Origin: Himantopus leucocephalus | Lineage: Eukaryota > Chordata > Aves > Charadriiformes > Recurvirostridae | Direction of reading: 5' to 3' | Length of the DNA: 64,000 nt | NCBI GenBank assembly: GCA_003993805.1 | Contig: RSEF01000002.1 | Coordinates: 10,227,463 to 10,291,462 of the forward strand | Shown: positions 27,801 through 42,800 of the stretch, piece after piece | How the letters are laid out: each line of letters starts with the position of its first letter | How positions within the stretch are numbered: the first letter of the stretch is position 1 | Position numbers and translations under genes: made by a program | Notes under the pieces: model-generated | The model's database searches: none | Seen by the model: the letters and a program-made list of their open reading frames with translations, nothing else | Told to the model about the DNA's origin: nothing

Positions 27801-30800
27801 CCTAAGTTACACATAATAAATGGGGAAAAAGGAGGAGACTATGGAGGGCTTCAGGACAAGGTTGTGCTGTGACACAAGAGAAAATCCATGAGAAGGAAAG
27901 CCGTGGGGAGAGAAGAGCAGACAAAGATCATACAGACCTGCAACATCAGGTTCTGGAGCAGTCTTGGCTTTCAGAGTGTTTCAAGAATTGTTCAGTTTGC
28001 TTGTGTGTCTTATCCAAGGACTCTGGGACTGAAATGGAGGATTCCTTCCCCCTTCCCAGGATTTAACCTTTATTCCCCACATCCTGGCCATGTGCTCTAA
28101 CTGCTGAGCCTCTTCTAGAAAAAGCGGCCACCTCCAACATCAGAAAAAGCAAGTCCTTCCCAGCTGGTAAGGAAAGGGTCCATCTTTAGGAGACATTTCA
28201 AGTTGTATGTCCTAGGCTGTGAGAAATGTCTCCTGGTGATGGTGAGGCTCCTGAGCCCCGTGGGGGAGGCAATCAAGGGTCGGGAGGATCCCACTGTGGT
28301 GGCAGCGAATCCTGGTCTGGGGAGCCCATTGCAGTGCTCATCCCCCACGGCATCAGGCTGGGGTTAAAACAGAGGGATCCGGGGCATTATCTCTGCCACA
28401 TGAACCCAAGGAGGGTTTGAGGTTTCACACCAAATTCTGTGTTTCATTGGCTGTAACTTCCCTTTCGAGACACACTGATAAATAGATGTGTAAGCCCAGC
28501 TCCTCAAATCGTACTTATGGTACCTGATTATCATGCTGTCATTGCCCGTCTCTGCTGAATAGACAGGCACAGCACAAAACCGTGCCCTTCCCGGTTCATA
28601 CATTTCACAGGTCTTTCAGCAACAGTATATTGATATAAGGACTATTCACCCTGCTTCTGAAAAGCCTGGCTCATCTCTATTGAAACCACAGCCCCCACAA
28701 AAGTGCCAAAGCAACTGCCTATTACGTTCAGTTAAATATTAAGATTCTCATTTAATTATGGCACACACAAGTAGCTTTATCAGCAGAAAGGGGCTTGCTA
28801 CGTAGGGGAATTTAGTCAAGCCGTTTTATTTGTTCATATAATTGCATTCACAGAAAGCCAGGAAGACTGTGGAGGAAAGAAAAAAGATTGGCATATCTCC
28901 TAAAGGACTTTCTTTTCTGCTTTAGGACCACAGGGAGCTTAGGTCTGTGGAGTACAAATGGTCATTGCTTAATTAAATGTAAGCACGCTATAATATTCAG
29001 TGCAACTCACTATTATCAGATTATTGCAGAATACAAAGGCAAACTCCCCTTATAGAGTAATGGGCTCATATTAAGTAAGTAAATTCAGCAACATGCAACT
29101 GTCAGTTGCCCTTTATTCAAAAGCAAAAGAATGAGGTGGAAAAAAGGAACCAGAGGAAATGCTAATCATATGCAGAAAATCATGAATTTCAGTAGGGGAT
29201 GTGTTCTGTGCATGACTAGATCGCGTTCTCTGTGAAATAAATGCTACACATATATATACCTGTCAAAATAAAACTAGACTCGGTGTGTTTTGTTACTTTT
29301 CCAAGCCCTTCATTTGCTGTTTCTGTTTTATAGTATCTCTCATTTTATTCACCTAAAAGTATTTCATAAAACTCTACAGGAGGCTATAACACAGTTCATG
29401 AGAGCACTATTCTGCACATGCTCTTATAGCCAGTCAGCCATCTCCATGTCTACGGTAAAATTCAGTTATTGTATTTAAGGGGGGGAAAAAAAGACAGTGA
29501 CTTTGGAGCTGCAGGTCAGAGCGGGCTCTCCTGGCCCTGTGGCAACACCCTCTGTGGGCTGAAGAGCCTCGTGGGCATCACCAGGGCTGCTCTGGAGTTA
29601 CGCTTAGCAAGGGCACTGCCAAACCCAGGTCTCTGCCGGGAAGAAGAGCTGATACACCCTTGTGCACAGACTGAGGTATGAGAGGTCACCAGTGCAGAAA
29701 GACTGGAAAGCCAAGGAGCTTGGAATTTGCTTTCAGTATTACTTAAAAAAGCAATTCTTGTATTTTTGTAGACCAGGATAGCTACAAGTGCCAACTTTTG
29801 GACATTTATAGCAGAAGTAGTTTCACAAGGGACCAGACCGGCACATGGAGCTATACCTCCAGCCCACTGTTGCCAGCGGCAATAACCCTGGCTCCACAGC
29901 GAGAGCCCTCCTCCGGACAGAAAAATCAGTCAGCTCCATCAGGGCACTTTTATCCAGAAATTACAGAGCAGTGGGGAAACCGAGTCACGAGGAATTGAAG
30001 CATTTATCTCACGATCACCCTGTGAGCAAGATGATGGCAGATGGTCTAAGCCGTGGTCCAGGGTACATTGTGCTGCTTTGCTTTGGCAGCAAAGATCTCT
30101 CTTGCTGCCCTTACAGGACAGTCATGGTGCAGTGTATTGCTTTAACCTAACTTGTTCCAGGATACGGCTAAATTTTATGCATGCCTTTCTCTGCAAAGGA
30201 ACATTTTAATTGGAAAAAAAATTATGAAAAACGATGGAAGGATAAACTAGAGTTAAATCCACAATACATCTCATTAACAATACTGGATACTGTTGACACT
30301 AGATGGAACACTACTGAGTATTTCTATTTTAATGGCAAAGGATACAATATGCCACAAATCTGAATTTAAGTTTGATTTTAAAAAATTCAATCAGAATTTG
30401 GGATTGAACTCTACACATCCTGCTTACAAGCAAAACTTTTCTAGGTGGGGTAAGGGCTTGAAATGCATGTTGCCAACAGAAATTGAGAAAAGATGGAATA
30501 AAACAGGGAACAAAACAGGGAACACAAAGGAACTGTATAAAGCAAGATCTATACTGTACTTTTTTCTTACATGCCCTGGTGCCACAGGAGTCTTTCCTTT
30601 GACACTTACCACCTTCAGGTGGAAACAAAGCAGCTCAGCATTTCACAGAAAACCCTTAATTTGAGAGCCAAATTCCCTGGTTTGCTCTGCTCCTTTGCAG
30701 AGACAACAGCAATGAGTTGCTGTAAATTCAGTTAAGCGAAACTGATATCTGATAAACTGGCCACATACAGAGCAGCTAGAATAAAGGTGTTGCTTATTAG

Positions 30801-33800
30801 TTGGATCCTAGCAATGCCTGAAGTCCCTAACGTCAGGTTAAGGCTGTGCTAAACTCTACATTAAAATGAAAGATAAGGGTCTACCATCAAAGTGACAGGA
30901 GCAGATAAATCTTGGTTTCACATAAGACTAAGTCCCACACCCTGACATGAAGTCTCCTGAGACTCATAAAAGAGAGGAAGGGGCACCTTGGTTTAAGACC
31001 CCTGTAGAGAAGGGACAGAGAAAGGCTGTCTGAGGCTTCCTGCCACCCTGACTTGGGCTGAAAAATTAATCTTTCTTGATAACTTGTATTGCTACAGGTG
31101 TGAAGGAGGAACCCCAGAAACCTCATGGCTCTCTGGGCTCTACAGGGAGTCCTAACCAGTCTGGTAATGGCTACAGACAGTACCAAAGATTTTGAGGGGA
31201 AAAAAACCCCTTTATTTGGAATAATTCCAGTTTCACACTGGTGTAGATGTGAATCATTAGCATGAAGAAGCCTTAACAAACAATAAGTGCTACAGTCCTC
31301 GTGAACAGATCAGGAAACCAGGCAGGGGTACAACTTGTGGGGCTCACTCCTCTGCATTGTCTCTTTCATCCTGGTAATATATATCAGAGTGATTTATTTT
31401 TTTTTTTAATCGTAGACTAAGCTAAGTATTACTTATTTTTGAGTAGGACATAAATCAATATTTGTGAAAGACTAACAAAAAGAGAGAGAGAGATCTGGAC
31501 TGTGCAGTTTTTAAGAAAGTTGATAACAAACACGATGCCCAAACCACTGTCTTCATACCCCAAACAGAGCAGAGAGCTTTTGTGATGGCAGCACCACAGC
31601 TCTGCAAGTCCCTCTGACTTGAGGAAGACTTGCATTTAGGGAGAGTCTGGGCCAGTCTAAGTTTACCAAAGAGGAGCTACATCTCAGTGTCCTGCCTGGC
31701 TACTTTTCTCAGAAGAACTGCAAGGCTCAAACCCATTCTTACTCTGTGCATCGGTTGTGTTGTGAACAGTCACCATCGGCACTCGGGGACCTTGAAAAGA
31801 AGAAGAAAAGAACTCGGTTAAATATCTATTGAAGCACACACAGACGCACATGAACCTGGTTTTGAATTCCACGGAGCTGAAGACTCCTGAGACTCACTTT
31901 CCATGCAAGAGTAATCTAAAAAGCAAATCACCCCGGTATTAGAAAGAGTCTATGAATAAATGACAGTACTGTAGACTTGAAGACTTGCGAGGTTTCAAAG
32001 CCCTTTCCCAATGGACCACTAAATACATCTTTCCCTAATTTGTAAACATTATAATTAGCACAAACACAATTAAATCACTTGCTTTTAAAATTATTCTAAT
32101 GACACCCAAACATCACAGCACAAAGCATTTACATTTTGTATGCTATGGATAACTGTTGCTGTTTTGCAAATGTTTTGGTTTTGTTGTTTGTCTGTTTGTT
32201 TTTTAAAATGAATTAAACACCAGTTTGGTTCTCACACTGAAAAAGACCACATATGCTGTCTTAAAATGCAGCATTTGGGTATTGAAATCAGTCAGTATTA
32301 CACAAAGAGGATTATCATTGCTATGCAATGCACTTGAGTGAACCACAGAATTCACTACCGTAGGATGCTACAGTCTTCAGCACAGGATGCCGCAGGATGC
32401 TATAGTCCTTAGCACAGTGGTCTGGATTCAACTTCTTGTTCGGAAAGTCACCAAGGGGATGACTGATAGAAAAATGGGATGGTACATGAGATTAGGTTCA
32501 TTTTGTAGTTGTCAGCTTCTTTCTCTCTGTTTTGCAATTATCATCTGCTGATGGCTCTTGGAGACAGGATGCTGGGCCAAGATAAGCTTCAGTCTGACCC
32601 AGTACAGCCACTCATACTGCCATACCTGTTCATAGCTCTTCCAATGAGTTTGAAAATACTGCTCAGGAAGGTGGCAGAAGCACTGCAATGATGAATTGCT
32701 TAATTCTTAACCTCAGAGATAGCAGTTATCTTACTTTCCTTCTCTTTCCTCATAATGTAATATGATGCAGCACAATGCCAAGTCCACCACTAAACCACTA
32801 AGCGTCACATCTACACNCACAATGCCAAGTCCACCACTAAGCCACTAAGTGTCACATCTACACTCTTTTAAATACTTCCAGGGATGGTGACTCCACCACT
32901 TCCCTGGGCAGCCTGTTCCAGTGCTTGATAATCCTTTCTGTGAAGAAGTTTTCCCTTATATCCATCCTAAACCTCCCCTGGTGCAACTTGAGGCCATTTC
33001 CTCTTGTCCTATCACCTGTTATTTGGGAGAAGAGACCGACCCCCACCTCGCTACAACCTCCTTTCAGGTAGTTGTAGAGAGCGATAAGGTCTTTCCTCAG
33101 CCTCCTTTTCTCCAGGCTAAACAAACCCAGTTCCCTCAGCTGCTCCTCATAAGACTTGTTCTCAAGACCCTTCACCAGCTTTGTTGCTCTTCTTTGGACA
33201 TGCTCCAGCACCTCAATGTTTTGTAGTGAGGGACCCAAAACTGAACACAGTATTCAAAATGTGGTCTCATCAGTCTTCGTGGACAGGACTTCTCTTTTGT
33301 ATATACTGTATTTCCAGTTCAAACTTACTATGCAACGAGGGTGCGCAGCTGGTGGGGAAGGCAAAATTTGGAGCCATCTCTGCAAAAGACCTGTGGAGGA
33401 AATGTTGATAGAGACTGTGTTTCCTACCCTCTCGGGCTCCAGCGTGTTTCCTACCCTCTCGGGCTCCGACGGTCTGGTGGCACGCAGAGGAAACCTACCG
33501 TTGAACTCCATTGAATATCAAAAACCCCAACATTTTTTAAGCTTCAAAATTAAGATGGCTTAAAGACGCTAGGTATTCACTGACGTTCAAGTCCCTTTAG
33601 TATGTCTTGAGTCCTTCAACCTACAAGCAAATCCTCACCAGGCATGTGCACCAGCTGGCTGAGAAGAAGCCACTGAAATGCTGTAACTGACAGCGTGCAC
33701 ACAAATGGCAACAAAAATGGGTTACTGTGAGCCATCCATACTGGTTCAGTAAGTGAAGTAAGTTCTCAAGAGCAAGAAAGGCTTTACGGCAGTATAATCG

Positions 33801-36800
33801 TGTCAATGGTTTTCCCCATGCTGCCAAGGAACCACATCCTATTGCATACAATCAAGAGTGTTTAAGGTAGACCTTACCTATACAGAGAAGAGGCAGAAAA
33901 AGGTTTTATTTATAATTAAGTTGACTGATATGGCAGCCTGACTTCTGCTTCCAAGTAATTGAGAATTTTCTTCACTAACAATCCTATTCCTTTGTTTGCA
34001 CCGTTTTCTTTGAATGCAGCTAAATAAGTATAATGCACAGAGCAAAACTGTGCTTTACTTACCAGGATTTAGCTGAATTTACCTTTCTACTACCAACATA
34101 CATTGATTTGCTGACCATATTTATTTATAAATCTCCCCTGCTTTTTCCCTGCAGTCCCAGAAAAGCAACAAACCTAATAAACAATTCATCATGGGCATGA
34201 TAAAATCATCACTGAAAATAAAAGGAATCCTCCCAAATGACTTCAATCGGAGCTAGAGCAGCCCTTTAATTAACACAAAAATGCCTAACAAAAAGAAAAA
34301 AAGAAAGGGGTAAAGAGAGAAATACAATGCATATAATCCTTTCATTTTCTAATTTATTTTTCCTTCTTGTGTTGGCACTGGAAAACCTGTGAGAAAGTAA
34401 CAAATAAAGAAAAAAGCCTGTATGTAGTTTAGAAAATTCCATGTATTGTATATTGTGTTTTCTTAGTCTGTCACTACCTTGCTGTCATCTCCCCAAATTA
34501 ATATTTTAAAGTGAGGTTCCATACAAAGATATTTAGTTTGAGGTAATACGGAATAAAAATATTTTAAAATATGCATCAGTATCCTTGAAAATGTAGACTT
34601 TTGACTTGCTCAATTTCTATTTTTCAACAAATGAGAAAAAATGGTAAAGACAAATCTACAGAGTAGAATCATCAGGACTGTAAGAAAGATTACTCTCGAC
34701 ATTAAATATTCCCAATGATGACATTACAGTTAAACAATGCATTTCACTTGTGAACAGATTGAAAGTCATTAAGAAGAAAAATCAGGTTTTTTTAGGAATG
34801 ACATGAATTGCTTATTTCAATGCCAATTTTTAAAGTAAAACAACCTAGTTACATGCTACGCTGTGTCTTTTATTACACACACATCAAAAGTTTTTCAACA
34901 CTCTCCAGTTGAGTGCCCAACACCTGACAGGGATAGAACAAAATTCTTGAAATTAGGGAGTGTATATTCATTATCTGCCTCCCATACTTTATTTTTAAAC
35001 CTATAACGGTGTGACAGTCCCATTACACATGCCATCTGGTAAATGCCATCCACTGTCATTTGCAGATCTGAGAGTGAAACCTAATTTGTTCAATGAACTG
35101 CTGGGAGCTGACAGAAGCAGAGCGAGGACATCCTCTGCTCCGTGTCTCCTCTCTCCAGAGCCCTTCCAAACGGGCTTTGATTGGGACTCCTGAGCCCTGG
35201 CACACTCTGCTGCTTCTGTTCTTTAATCAGAGCTGATGAGCGCCTGGGTCTACCCGTCCCCCTTGGAAACTTTGCAAACGCTCTGCCTCTTGCTTACAGA
35301 GGTCCTGAGTGCACATGAGCATCAGGTGCAGGCTGGATTTAAGCATTTGCTTGTGCACCTTGCAGAATAAAACACAAAGTGCTCCACTTCAAAAAAATGA
35401 AGCAGATACAGAGCTGCTTTGCCCCTGATGTGAAAAGGTAAGAGAAGCCCAGCACATACTCCATCACCTGGGCGACTGTTCCCGAAATCACGGTCAAGCC
35501 ACTTTCCAGCATGGCGAGGGGATGACGATGCTGTTGGACTTCTTCCCCTGGCCCTGGCTGCAGAGGGGTGGTTACAAGCAGGGCAGTGATACGCCTGGAG
35601 ATGTGCGACCTGGCACTGCTGCTCCCTGCCACGTTCCCCAAACTTTTTAGGATGCTGGGTGGCATCGTACGGGCTCTGTAACCCCGTTATCCCTCTCTGC
35701 ATCCCTCTGGCAGGAGCAGGACAGGGTGTGCTGGAGCACCATCAGCTGGAACCGCTTCACCTGGCTTGCAGGCTCTGCTCCCCTCTCCTCGGATCCAGCA
35801 TCGCACCAGCTCACTCCACTGACGTGACAGCAGTTTTAATGCTGCTGCTGTATTTATAGCTTAAGAGAAAGGAGCAAAGCTATTGACAGGAGAACTTCTA
35901 TGTGTAGAGACGTACTCTATACATTCCCAGATAGACACATAGTTAATAATACTGCATAAACTCTAGTTACAGGAAGGAGATTTTCAATTAATACAGCTAA
36001 AAGTCTGGCTTTATCATAAGGCCTTTGACTTTAAAAACTTTACTGTCATTATCCATGCTAGAAGTAAACTAAGCCATATCACTATAACGACATGGGCAAA
36101 TTTATAAGCAAGGAAGTACTACCCGCCATGATCTGAAAGGGAACAGAAACTCAGTGCCTCAGTAATTTCAAAAGAAAAATCATTGGCTGTGGCTTGTCAT
36201 CAATTTTTTAAGCAGCTTTCATTATTATTTCCAAAAGGTTTCTGCTTAAACACTATCAGAAAGAAGTAACTCTAGATATTTAGGTGCTAAGGTATAGACT
36301 TCCAGAACAAAAATGTAAAATCATACAATTTTGAACAAAATATTTACCAGATATTTGTTTTGTAATACTTTCAAGAGAATATTCCATGGTATTACTGATG
36401 TTTTAATGATCTAAAGAGCACAGGGGATTATATTAGTTGCCACTTTAAAATTAAAGTAGTGATTATGAAAAGAATATGAAGTAAAATTGCAAAAAAGGTA
36501 ACCAAAGTTACATAAGTGTTAAAAAGGGGAAAAAAGAGGAATTGTCTTATTCTTCTCATCCATATTCTCAAAGGCTTCAATGTGGCAGATAATTTCAGAC
36601 CAGAAGCTAAATTCACAGTGTGTAAACAATGAAAATTCAAATACTCTCTGCCAGCGCCACCAGCATATCTCTTAAGCGCTGATGAATGATGTAAAAGAGC
36701 AGCTGCGAGCAATGGGAGCTGAGCGGGTCTGGCTCTGCACAAGTGAGATAATTGGCAACAGCCATCTCTGTGTACAGATTCCAGATCTCTTTATTTGCTA

Positions 36801-39800
36801 ATCCATGAATTATTTATACGTGCTGCATAAAGTTCATATGTTGGGGTGATATTATCAGCCTAATAAATAAAGACATGGGGAGTTCTGTGAACCACTGCTC
36901 ACAATTAAAATATTTTCCCATTTACAGTATTTCCAGTCTATGCTACAGACAGATGTTCGTGCTGTTTGCTTTGGCAACCTTGTTGACACAAACATCAAAC
37001 AGATTTGTGCTGCTATTCACCCTCCCCAAGGCATTTAATTTTTTAATCTAATCTTGACTTCCTCAAATGTAACTTGTCTTGTAAAATAATCAATACTGTC
37101 TTGTTCTCAGGCAACACGCAGGATCGCACAAACCACACGGATAGCACTGCTTGTTTCTGCCCCGTCTGATACTAGTAATAAATTTCATGCTTTATATAGA
37201 GCAGAAATAAATCTGGTTGTTCTGAGGTGGCTTCAGTTAGCAGTGTCTAGAGGGCAAATAAGCAAGAGATTTGTCTTTAATTATACTACACAAAATAGCT
37301 CTGATGAGTTCTTCAAAAGGTTGCTTGAGTAAATAAGCGTGGTCAGGTCCTGAGTTTGTTCCATGGGATTTTGAGAGGTGCCTACAAGCAGCGGTGTGGG
37401 AAGCTGGGCTGACTCTAACCGGCTCTGTCCCACTGTCTGTCCTATGGTCGCTGAAACACAGAAGCACAAGGGACCTCTGGGTCTGAGAAGACCATCCCTT
37501 GCTTCTTCAGGTAATTCTGTATTATAAAAGTATTGACAAACGCTCTCTAAATATAACTCTGTTTTTGCTGATGTAATTCCTACTGGTGTCTCACTCTTCT
37601 GGTAGGAACTGCCTTCCGACTTGAAGCTGCACTGGCTGTCGCTACAATTTACACCTTTTTGGGTTTGTTCCAACAAGCTTTTTTCTACTGATCATGAGTA
37701 TTCCCATTATAGTTAGAGCAGTCATGTGTCCCCAAAGCTCTCACCCAGCAGGATAAATTAGAGGATTTTAGCTCCCTTTTGTAAGACAAAGTTTCTTTTC
37801 CTCTTATTCTTTAATGCAAAAGCGTTTTACATTCATTCCCTCCTTCTGAAACAGAAATGACCAGGACTCTACCCCTGCTGTAGAGGATGACTTAACTGGC
37901 CCTTACACAGTGAAACTGCTACTTGCTCAGTTCTACAACAAATTATTTGCTTGATCCATCCTAGAAGAGCCTTTTCCATGGCCACAGCTGGTAGGCGGTT
38001 TGCAGACATCCAGTGATGACCACTGCATGCCCAGGCACCCATCTGTTCTTCTGAGGCACTTGTAACTCTTGAGCTTCAAGCGTACAAGACAAATTCTTGC
38101 CCTGAGTTGCCATGTGCTTAATTTTGCTCTTTGTGCTATTAATTTCTTCCACTCCAGCCCTGCCACACAGCCAGCTTCTCCAGGATTTCCCTCTGCCTTC
38201 TGACGATGCTTATCAGCTTTGTGGCCTTAACAAATTCCATTAGCTGCGTCCAGCTTTGGGTTCCCAGGCTGCCAGGGAACAATCTAAGTAAGGTCATTCC
38301 CAAGACCAGCTCCTAATGAACCCTGCTGCTGATCTCCAATTAGCCTGATACTTCTCTTCATCATAATCATTTAGCTGGTACTTAACCTTCCCTTACAATT
38401 CTTTCACTAATCCCCATCCTCTCCTTCTTAATTAATATCATCCAATGAGGCATCACATCGAGCTGGCTGAGCAAAAGCATTTCCTTCCTTTCATGAGGCT
38501 TTGGCTAAGGTTTTCAAAACCCATAATGCAATAATGTATGTGGATGGTTCCAAAGAGGAACGTGGAAAACCTATGACCTCCAAGAAACGTTCCAGGTACA
38601 TTCATCCATTGTAGCAATGGGATCAGCTTTAAAAAGAGGTAGGTTAGGAGAATTTGCTTGCAGAGTTCCTGAACCTGATAGTGCCCCATGACCGTGTACC
38701 TGGAGATGTAAGTACCAGAGGCAGGAGAGAACCACTCGAGCTCACGTGGGGAACACTGTCTTCCCAAAAAGCTATGGTATTTTGTTCTAGTATGCTGGTT
38801 CAGATCTATGGTTGGAAGACCAAATCTGAACAGAAAAATCCCCATACCCAACTTACCCAGCTTGCTTTCTTTTTCCAATTTCTGTTCTATTTCCTGCTGT
38901 TTCTAGTTGAATCCCTCATTAACTTAACCTCTTTCAATTCAATTTTAATCCAGGCTTTCTGCAAACTTTGAAAAGAGATGAAAGCAAAAATTTAACATTT
39001 GTCCCAATTTTTGAAATACAAGTTTTTATTGGATTAGTATATGCTAATCCCAAGAAAAATACCAGAAGTTGAGGAACATACCTGACATTTTTTGTATTCC
39101 CTGTCTACCTTGGAAAGTCTCTGGATAACTCAGGATGCCCAGGGTGGTTGTGCACTCTCCATCCTTGGAGGCTTTGACAGACAAGACTAGACACAGCCCT
39201 GAGCAACCTGGTCTGATCTCCTCTCAGACACTGCTTGGAGCAGGAGGTTGCACTAGAGACCTCCTAAGGTTCCTTCCAACCTGAATTTTCCTATGATTTT
39301 GTGATTCCATGATTAAAAAGTATCACAAATGGCAGTGCTGTCGTGATGTTGTCATGACTGTGTAGCCATGTCCTCGAAGAGCTGTGGAAGGGGATGAAGA
39401 GCGTTGCAGTCCCTGTTACTCCTCCCAGCTCCTTTAATAAATATACTGCTGCTGTATTCAAGGGAAAAGACCTTTCCTTGTAATCACAGCAGGAAAGAAA
39501 ATACTTTCTTCTCAGTGCCATTTACAAGTCATTAACACTGACAGAATAAAACCCCGTTGCATATTTTGTGTTTATTCCATGAAAAGCCTAGTATAAATTG
39601 ATTTAGAGAATCTTAATTTATTCTTTTCCAGAAGTAAAATTATCTTGCAACAAAATAATGATATCCTAGCTAGTTAAGTTATAACTGATGCTGGATATTA
39701 ACTTTTTTTAAAAAAAGACAAACTCATAAATAACATTGCTTCACATTGTCTGGTTATGAAGCTGTTTTCCTCCTGTGAGTTCTCAGGTTTTAATATATCC

Positions 39801-42800
39801 TTAATGTACTGACTGCATTAATAAGGGACTAAACAAGTATCATGCAAACAGAAAACAAAAGCCAGCAATAAACCTTACGGCTGGGCCAGCTGGCAAACAA
39901 GGTGAGAGAAGCAGTTTTCCTTAGAGGAAGCTTTAAATCTTGCGGGATGGTAACATCTGTACTATCCGCTGCAGAATAATGAGTTCAACCAAGGTCGCTC
40001 ATATAGCTGGAAATAACGCACATGCACCCTAGTCTCTACATGCAGGAGGTCACTGCCTGATTTGTGAAGCTTCATTATTTGAAGCATCGGAGGAAGCCTC
40101 TTGTCATGGTCATTTATCTCCTGTGAGTGGAGTTCAGATAAAATTTTATATGTACAGAACGACCAAATGACAAGAACCCTGGCTGTAAGCAGATGATAGA
40201 TCACCTTCCTCTGGGCAATGCCAGACAGCTCATATTTACAAGAAAGAATCAAAATGAAAACAGGATCAAAGCATGTAAAAGCAAGGAACACATAGTGCTT
40301 TGCAGAATCGGTAATTTTAAAGCGGATAGGACTTTCCCTCTCACTCCACAGTCTTTGTTTTTCGTGCACTGGAAATTACAGGTGTTTCCTCTTCATTTTA
40401 TGATTAAATATTCACGCATATTTTTTTCACTTGTTCTGTATCACTGAGTATTTATGGGTACTTTACACTGCATTAAAAATGTATAACAATACAGTGAAGT
40501 ATTTTATAACATAAATGAACGGTCTACTTAAAGGAAGACAAAATGTGACTGGAACATCCACAAAAGCCACTATTTTAATTAATCTCAGACTACTTTAATA
40601 ACTATGTTGTTAACAGCCAATAGAAAAGAAGTTCTTTTTCAAATTCCAAACCACTAATAGCATCCACTCTTTTCCCGGGGAAAAAGATCTTGTGGTACCT
40701 TCTGTTTGTGCAAAAGGGATTTTTCATACCGGCCTGCTATTTTGAAGTCATAGGAGCGTGTGAGGGAGCGAGAACGAGCGTTCCTCATCCTGCCGTTACC
40801 CACGTTACCCACGGGATTTCTGACCCATGAACTGCACACAAAGGAGTTGAGACACAAGAGCCAACCTCGGCTGTTAAGTAAGAAAGGGAGTCAAGTGAAT
40901 GCAAATGTGAATTATATAGTAATTATAATATAAATAGGACTCAGAGATTAAGTCTGAGCATGCTTTCAAACAGCAGAAACTAATTTAAGCTTCATAAGCC
41001 TCGGGAAAAGTTCCAAAAGGTCACAGTTTGCCTGGAAGCACTAATTACAGCCTCCCGCTACTGAGTATACAAAAACCCAAGTGTTTTGGTTATCATCCTT
41101 GTATAGGAAACCATTCTGGTCACAACAGATAACAGTCACCCAGTGACCTAATATGGGAGCAACCACCGGGATTGCCTTCCAGGCACGAGCACGGCTGCTG
41201 TGCTCATTTAGCATTCAGCTGGGTGGGAACCTGCACCCACACTCTTGAGTCACGCCTGGTTCCTGGAGGCCGTGATCACATTGCGGGACATTTAGCTGCA
41301 CTTCAGCGTTACCTCCATGTTTCTTATGCATCTTGGATTTTGTCAGCCAGATATTTTGGCTAGGACACCCGGCTTGTGTAGTAGCACAAGAATAGCAAGG
41401 TCTTGGGGATTGCCTGTCCTGCTCTACCCAGAAAGACACCACCGTGTTCAGACCCCCATAGCACAGCGTATCAGACGCTGGCTTTCTGCCCTTTGCTGTA
41501 GACCCCAGATCCAGGCCAAGGACAGCTCAGATAGTTCAGAAAATCTGAACCTACATGAACTGTTAGTAGCAAACCTTTCTGTTGAAGCGTATTATAACAC
41601 TTGCTGTGATGGAAAACAATGTAACTCTGGGCCATCAGATTAAAACCATATTTATTTTCGAATAATAGAGAGTATAGGTACCACTCTACTCTGGGTTGCA
41701 GTAGTCATAAGCTGCAGTCATCAAATGGCCTATAAAATACTCCCAAATCCTCGCTCTGTGGTTCCCTAAAAAATTTAAACTTGTGTTGTCCACTTCCAAC
41801 CCCACCTCGACCTCTTGGTCCCATCCCAGCATTTCCCACTCCCTTGCGCGATCAGAAATGTTTGTACAACCATCCAGCGAAAGAGCAGAACAGCTTCTAG
41901 AACTGGTCCCAGCAGAAAAATAATGTTATATTTCATTTTCATTCAGTTCAGTTCCTGGACCCAGCTCAGAGCGAGCCTATCTGTGGCACAGGTAGCAGAC
42001 TGGTGAAAAAGCCCCCAGGCTGGATACAGGATGGAGTTGTATCTTTCCATGGCAGCACTGACTTTGTCTTCTAGCCCTTGTGGACGTACGGAGCCGTGGT
42101 CCTCCAAGACATACTGATGAAAAATACGATAAGGTGCTTTACAGGGGGTTATTGCATTTCACAGTAAGGCAAGGTGGGGCAGAGGGAGGCACGATCTGTC
42201 GGGATGGCAGGTAGAAACCACCTTCCCCTGAGCTGCCTCCTCCTGGTCACCACCTGTGCATTACCGCTTATGGCACCTGCAGTAAGGAAAGTATTTAATG
42301 TCGGCTCTTAGCCTTGGTTACAGTCTTCAGAGCTGCTGACACGGCTGCGCTGAGGTGTGGTGGCAGCTGGTGCGTACCCCATTAGTAAAATCCGGGAAGC
42401 AACTTTCACATTTGTTTAAACCAGGGTGCACCTATTGCGTTTCTCTATCCATAGGCTCCCGACTTGGTTCGTGAAACTCCTTTTCAGTGCTAGCAGTTAT
42501 GTCAGCGTCTAATTAAGTCTCTTTAGAGTACCTAAGTGACATCATTTATTATGATCCTCACCAAAGGTCACCTGAATTGCCAAGCTCTGGTCCTCTTAGC
42601 AGGACAAGCCGCACTTAGAAAGCATTTACTTGAATTTCAGGAAGAAGTGCTTCGGAGACTCTGTAAGATGCTTTGCCATTACCATGATGGGTAGTTTTAT
42701 GACATTATTAGTTGACACTAAACCCACATGCTTCAGAAATATTGCCGGGCAGCAGGCTTTCTACGTAACTAAGTTTAAGCACGGATTAGATGTAGATATT

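Noticed and set aside
37281..37676. 131-codon open frame on the minus strand
   Set aside because: Composition and sequence show no family features; it is in an intron and probably a chance frame.
38453..38878. 141-codon open frame on the minus strand
   Set aside because: No recognised motif, no splice context and located beside a LINE remnant in an intron; length alone does not support a gene.
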